Below, piece by piece: positions 21,291 through 24,835 of a DNA stretch of 24,835 nt. Origin of the DNA: Saccoglossus kowalevskii (lineage: Eukaryota; Hemichordata; Enteropneusta; Harrimaniidae); NCBI RefSeq assembly GCF_000003605.2, contig NW_003148770.1:630958-655792 (forward strand), in the 5' to 3' direction. How positions within the stretch are numbered: position 1 is the first letter of the stretch; every line of letters starts with the position of its first letter. The notes below the pieces were generated by a model that was not told the origin of the DNA, did not search any database, and saw only the letters and a program-made list of their open reading frames with translations. Position numbers and translations under genes: made by a program.

Positions 21291-21673
21291 GTCCGACGAT
21301 AGCTGTAGGTCTAGTTCACGTGGGTCTAGTTACTATGGGAACAAGTAACGCTCACCAACACGCCCTCTAGAGTCAATATTTCCAAAATGGCAGCGGTTTT
21401 ATTTTTTAGGTCGGGGCGGAAAACTAAGTAAATTCATCCGCGCGTTTCATTCGTACGCAATTTTATCAAAATTGCTACTTTAAAACCTAGTAAAAGTACA
21501 AATTACTTAACGTAGATCAAGTTTTAACTTGATATAGCTTTCCACGTCTGAAATATACCGATATAGACTGCTGTATTTTGGAACTTGATTATGCGGACGC
21601 CGACAAGGGAAGTTGTGATCAGTCTTGGGGAAGAAATGGTAAATAGTTGGAGCCGAGTAACTGAAAATGCACG
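21291..21673 (+). promoter_or_regulatory. MAPK15 promoter and 5' UTR region
   Basis: Contains CACGTG (21317-21322), the X-box at 21329-21342, a CTCF-like CGCCCTCTAG (21361-21370), an ATGGCAGCGG YY1-like site (from 21387), a symmetric ATCAAGTT-TT-AACTTGAT (21516-21533), and an upstream frame of 28 codons (21591-21677) whose TGA overlaps the MAPK15 start codon. The transcription start is not determined. Confidence 0.5.
21329..21342. promoter_or_regulatory. RFX X-box upstream of MAPK15
   Basis: GTTACTATGGGAAC fits RYYNYY-NN-RRNRAC at all constrained positions. It is 332 bp upstream of the MAPK15 ATG, a usual distance for ciliary genes controlled by RFX factors. Confidence 0.6.
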
Positions 21674-21739
21674 ATGAGTTCAGAAATTGAGGAGCATATA
21701 ACTAGGAAGTATGAAATTAAGAAACGACTCGGGAAGGGG
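21674..21739 (+). CDS. MAPK15: MAPK15 coding exon 1
   Basis: 22 codons ending in the second Gly of the glycine-rich loop, followed by donor GTAAGT. Confidence 0.9.
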
Positions 21740-24457
21740 GTAAGTTTGTCAGTTTATTGGTTGTGTGCTATTGTTCCAGTCAGTTCTCGTTTGCTTGCAT
21801 TTTGCAAGACGATCGGTCTCACCGGTTGACCGATTCAAGTCCAGACTGCGACTTAACTGAAATTATAGCGGAATGCAGTAGATCGTAATCACAACAATGT
21901 GCGAACAAAACACTTGACCCACGATCAGCTGTACGACGTAATATTTGATATAACCTATCTTTTTTTACTGTAACATTATTGGAGCCCGTCTTTATATAGT
22001 CGTTTTTTGTTTTTTTTCGCTCGTTCCAGTTGTGTCGGGCTTTGCGTTTTATTTTAATAACCCCAATGACAATGTAAATAGTCTGTGATTAACACGACTC
22101 TTTGGTTGTCAGATTAATATTGGCAGGGTCAAAGAGGTCATTTAGGTTAGGTTACTACTTGGTTTATTGCAAAATAATATACCTGTGTGTGATATGTACT
22201 AAGGAAAAACACATAAAAAATGTTAACATTCCGAAGTTAGTGTTCAAACTGACTACAATAAAAAATTCACTCAAAACACTCAGGCTAAATAAGGCTCATA
22301 AGCCACTCAAAAGATATTTAAGATTTTTAATTTGAAATTATTCAGTAAGAAATAAACATAGATAACTTCCTGTGAACTCATAGATTCTCCTGTTAAAAGT
22401 TGAAACCATCCTGTTCCGATCGGTTATTCTTGCAACTGTTGTCTACTGACAATGACGCATTCATCATAATAACCCTCTTACCTTCACCTCGTTGTGACAA
22501 AGAATAAACTTTCTCTTGTGGCCAAATAGTGGGTATGAATAGTGAAATAGTGGTATGAATTTTTGAAATTGTCAGCTAATACAAATGTTAAACTTGTGAT
22601 TTAGTGTTCTGCGTGAACACCTGTTACTTGTTATAAACTGACCTTTGACCTATTCTACAGGCATATGGCATTGTGTGGAAAGCCATTGATAGGAAGACAG
22701 GTGAGGTAGTTGCAGTCAAGAAAATTTTTGATGCTTTCAGAAATCAGACAGATGCACAGGTATGTTTATGTTTACGCATATAAATGTATTACTACTGTAC
22801 TCGGTCCCTGTGATGAAGTTATTGATAGTTTTAAAAATGAAACATATAAGCATGTTTAGTCACAATCTGGTATTATTAGTAAATACTGCTTAGGTCAGAG
22901 TTCAGGAGTATGATTCGTAGGTCACAACTATGGCATAATTTCAGAAAAGTGAATTGTTTACTTTAAATACTGCGATAGCAGGACTGGGACCAAATGTAGC
23001 TTAGAGGGGATACTTGGACCAGATGTAGCTTAGAGGGGATAATTGGACCAGGTGTAGCTTGGAAGGGATACTGGGAGCAGAAGTAGCTTGGAGGGGATAC
23101 TTGGTCCAGATGTAGCTTGGAAAGGATACTGGGACCAGAAGTAGCTTAGAGGGGATACTTGGACCAGATGTAGCTTGGAGGGGATACTGGGACCAGAATA
23201 GTATGGAGGGGATACTGGGAACAGACATAACATGGAGGGAATACTGGGAACAGACGTAGCTTGGAGGGGATACTGGAACCAGACGTAGCTTGGAGGGGAT
23301 ACTGGGACCAGACATAGAGCTTGGAGGGGATACTGGGATCAGACATAGAGCTTGGAGGGGATACTGGGACCAGACATAGCTTGGAGGGGATACTTGGACC
23401 AGACATATAGCTTGGAGGGATACTGGGACCAGACATAGAGCTTGGAGGGGATACTGGGACCAGACATAGCTTGGAGGGGATACTTGGACCAGACATATAG
23501 CTTGGAGGGATACTGGGACCAGACATATAGCTTGGAGGGATACTGGGACCAGACATAGCTTGGAGGGGATACTGGGTCTGTATGCAGTTTGCATACTGGG
23601 ATTTCTTAAATTATTCTTGCCACAATACAATACACAATACAATACACAATACTGACATCTATTGTGTATGTGACCAATGATCAATGGATATCTTTGACAA
23701 AGTAGGCCTCTGCTACCCAGACAGTATACCTACTGCTCTGTTTCCCAGACAGTCTACCCACTCCTCTGCCAACCAGTGTACCAACTGTCTCACTACTGCT
23801 CTATTACCCAGTGTGCCCTCTGCACCACTATCCAGACAGTGGACCCACTACACCATTACCAAGACAGTGTTCCCACTGCTCTGCCACCCAGTTTACCCAC
23901 TGTAACATTATCCATACTATTCATACAGTATTCCTACTGCTCCATTACCCAGTGTACCTACTGCACCACTATCCATACAGTATTTCCACTGCTCCATTAC
24001 CCAGTGTACCCACTGCTCCATTACCCAGTGTACCCACTGTACCACTATCCATACAGTATTTCCACTGCTCCATTACCCAGTGTACCCACTGCTCCATTAC
24101 CCAGTGTACCCACTGTACCACTATCCAGACAGTATGCCTACTGCTCCAGTACCCAGACATATTATACCCACTGCTCTGTTACCCAGTGTACCCACTGCTT
24201 TGCCACCCAGTATACCCACTGCACCCCAACCTAGCCAATCTGATCTTGATATGTAAAACAGTGAACATGAGGGAAAAGTTTCTACATCCGAAATGAACTA
24301 ATGAGATGTCTTGTACTACCCAGTAAAAACAGAATTTCATTCTAAAACAATATCTCTTATTGTTGAGAGAAATTATTACTTTATTCATGTCACTAATCCC
24401 ATTATTATTTCTTTTCTTTTTTTTCAGAGAACGTTTCGTGAAATTATGTTCTTGCAG
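21674..24457 (+). CDS. MAPK15: MAPK15 (ERK7/ERK8) atypical MAP kinase, 5' part
   Basis: Exons 21674-21739, 22661-22759 and 24428-24457 join in phase 0 to give the first 65 residues; the rest lies beyond the right edge. After the N-terminal [20 protein letters not shown] comes the glycine loop GKGAYG (20-25), then [18 protein letters not shown] with catalytic Lys42, [12 protein letters not shown] (44-55) and [10 protein letters not shown] (56-65) with the alpha-C Glu60. The run [20 protein letters not shown] is diagnostic of ERK7/8 rather than ERK1/2 or CDKs. MAPK15 is a constitutively autophosphorylating kinase involved in ciliogenesis at basal bodies, autophagy and growth control (family knowledge). 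The start is supported by an in-frame TGA at 21662-21664 and A at -3. The gene is divergent from STPG1 and partial at its 3' end only because of the window edge. Confidence 0.92.
21740..22660 (+). other. MAPK15 intron 1
   Basis: 921 bp, ending in ctattctacag. A 77-codon + strand frame near 22102 lies inside it but shows no conserved features. Confidence 0.8.
22661..22759 (+). CDS. MAPK15: MAPK15 coding exon 2
   Basis: 33 codons ([12 protein letters not shown]...QTDAQ) with the catalytic Lys in VAVKK. Flanked by tattctacag and GTATGT. Confidence 0.93.
22984..23580. repeat. G-rich 29-31 bp minisatellite in MAPK15 intron 2
   Basis: About 20 units of consensus ctgggaccagacatagctt plus ggaggggata. 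Lengths run 28-31 bp: catagc, catatagc and catagagc forms differ by 2 bp, and gagggga/gaggga by 1 bp. Early units alternate cttgg and ctggg, giving a dimer pattern; units near 23379-23438 and 23468-23527 repeat in the same order, indicating recent block duplication. Each + strand unit has GGGG and GGG runs. The long minus-strand frames through it (for example 23684-23001) are products of the repetition. An inverted GTATGCA-gtt-TGCATAC (23580-23596) marks the right end. Confidence 0.92.
23621..23652. repeat. 12-bp microsatellite
   Basis: 2.7 copies of cacaatacaata, between the two minisatellites. Confidence 0.8.
23700..24233. repeat. C-rich 24/28 bp minisatellite in MAPK15 intron 2
   Basis: Units of 24 bp (ccagtgtacccactgctcc plus attac) mix with 28-bp units (ccatacagtatttccactg...). 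A 76-bp higher-order unit (28+24+24) is present twice without a difference at 23973-24048 and 24049-24124. The edges are more diverged than the middle. Long frames on both strands are a by-product. Confidence 0.9.
24428..24457 (+). CDS. MAPK15: MAPK15 coding exon 3 (30 bp)
   Basis: A micro-exon coding [10 protein letters not shown] between ttttcag and GTAGGA. It continues the ERK7/8 sequence exactly where expected, and the next exon should begin within the E-F-G region of the N-lobe. Confidence 0.88.
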
Positions 24458-24699
24458 GTAGGATGATTGTTAACTGCATAGTTTATTTATTTCTCAACTG
24501 TCATGAATTAATGTTGTAATTACCATATTTTGCTCTATTATGTTAGCTAAATGGATACAGTGTATGCGCTTCTAATAGAATTATTATGGTAATTCAAATA
24601 GCATTCACCATTCATTCATATTTATCCAATTGACATCATGTCAAAGTTACACTGTTGTCATAACTGTCTTTTTCTTTGTTTCTGTTTTTCTATCTTTTT
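24458..24699 (+). other. MAPK15 intron 3 (start)
   Basis: AT-rich unique sequence; the intron runs off the window. Confidence 0.6.
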
Positions 24700-24835
24700 G
24701 ACTTCCATGTGCGAAGCACATAATGGGAGTCTTTGCAGTTACCGGGTAGTGTGTCTGTGTGTGTATGTATGTCCGACTGTTCCACTGCTATCTCAAGAAC
24801 CATACATCGGTTTTTGATGAAACTTGGTGCATAGA
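24700..24835. repeat. Start of a dispersed repeat, cut by the window edge
   Basis: Begins with a hairpin (GACTTCCATGTGC-gaa-GCACATAATGGGAGTC, 24700-24731), continues through a GT-rich tgtgtgtatgtatgtccg run, then tatctcaagaaccatacatc and gatgaaacttggtgc. This combination resembles high-copy dispersed elements of marine invertebrates that I have seen in general form, but I cannot name the family. Confidence 0.45.

Larger units (their letters stand above)
22760..24427 (+). other. MAPK15 intron 2
   Basis: 1668 bp, of which about 1.1 kb is minisatellite. Ends in a T-rich tract and ttttcag. The last 190 bp are unique sequence. Confidence 0.85.

Noticed and set aside
21800-21850. T-arm-like cgattcaagtcc suggesting a tRNA
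   Set aside because: No acceptor stem, D-arm or anticodon arm could be built around it.
23001-23684. Minus-strand frame of 227 codons rich in VPVS and PSIPSK
   Set aside because: It is a translation of the G-rich minisatellite and exists in several frames at once; it lies inside MAPK15 intron 2.
23684-24296. Overlapping + strand frames of 73-161 codons rich in HYPVYPL and TQCTHC
   Set aside because: They are products of the C-rich minisatellite, open in more than one frame, without a gene context.

Overview
The window is animal nuclear DNA: AT-rich, with spliced genes, GT-AG introns of a few hundred bases to about 1.8 kb, minisatellites and short DNA transposons. The three genes (a neurensin, STPG1 and the ERK7/8 kinase MAPK15) and the compact introns fit an invertebrate bilaterian, probably marine (lophotrochozoan or non-vertebrate deuterostome). 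The sequence alone does not let me choose a phylum.

Layout. (1) 1-110: a CpG-rich promoter-like edge with an NRF1-type site, possibly the 5' end of a gene running left out of the window. (2) 110-4100: gene-poor. It holds a palindromic RFX-like X-box (892-906), a 21-bp minisatellite (1238-1477), a CT-rich island of foreign composition (about 2440-2870) and a perfect 26-bp palindrome centred on a CLEAR/E-box (3503-3528). (3) 4100-5953: a neurensin-family gene on the + strand, with a probable non-coding first exon, an intron and one exon carrying the whole 262-aa reading frame. (4) 5954-10540: 3' UTR and intergenic DNA with two good X-boxes (6535 and 7628) and no recognisable gene. (5) 10932-19907: STPG1 on the - strand. 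All nine coding exons can be read with GT-AG junctions and consistent phases, giving 342 aa. (6) 19908-21673: the divergent STPG1/MAPK15 promoter region, with one good X-box, one degenerate X-box and two CTCF-like cores. (7) 21674 to the right edge: MAPK15 on the + strand, first three coding exons (65 aa, from the start to the alpha-C glutamate), continuing outside the window. Its intron 2 contains two adjacent minisatellites of opposite strand asymmetry. A dispersed repeat starts in intron 3.

How the genes relate. STPG1 is a sperm-tail PG-rich (SHIPPO) repeat protein and MAPK15 is a kinase tied to basal bodies and ciliogenesis. They are head to head, 1.77 kb apart between start codons, with RFX-type elements by both 5' ends, so a co-regulated ciliary gene pair is a reasonable inference. 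Neurensin, a two-pass vesicle membrane protein of neurites, is not obviously connected. No new enzyme system is visible. The most interesting features are the ciliary pair, the orphan X-boxes, a hAT-type MITE with its target duplication, and the paired intronic minisatellites.
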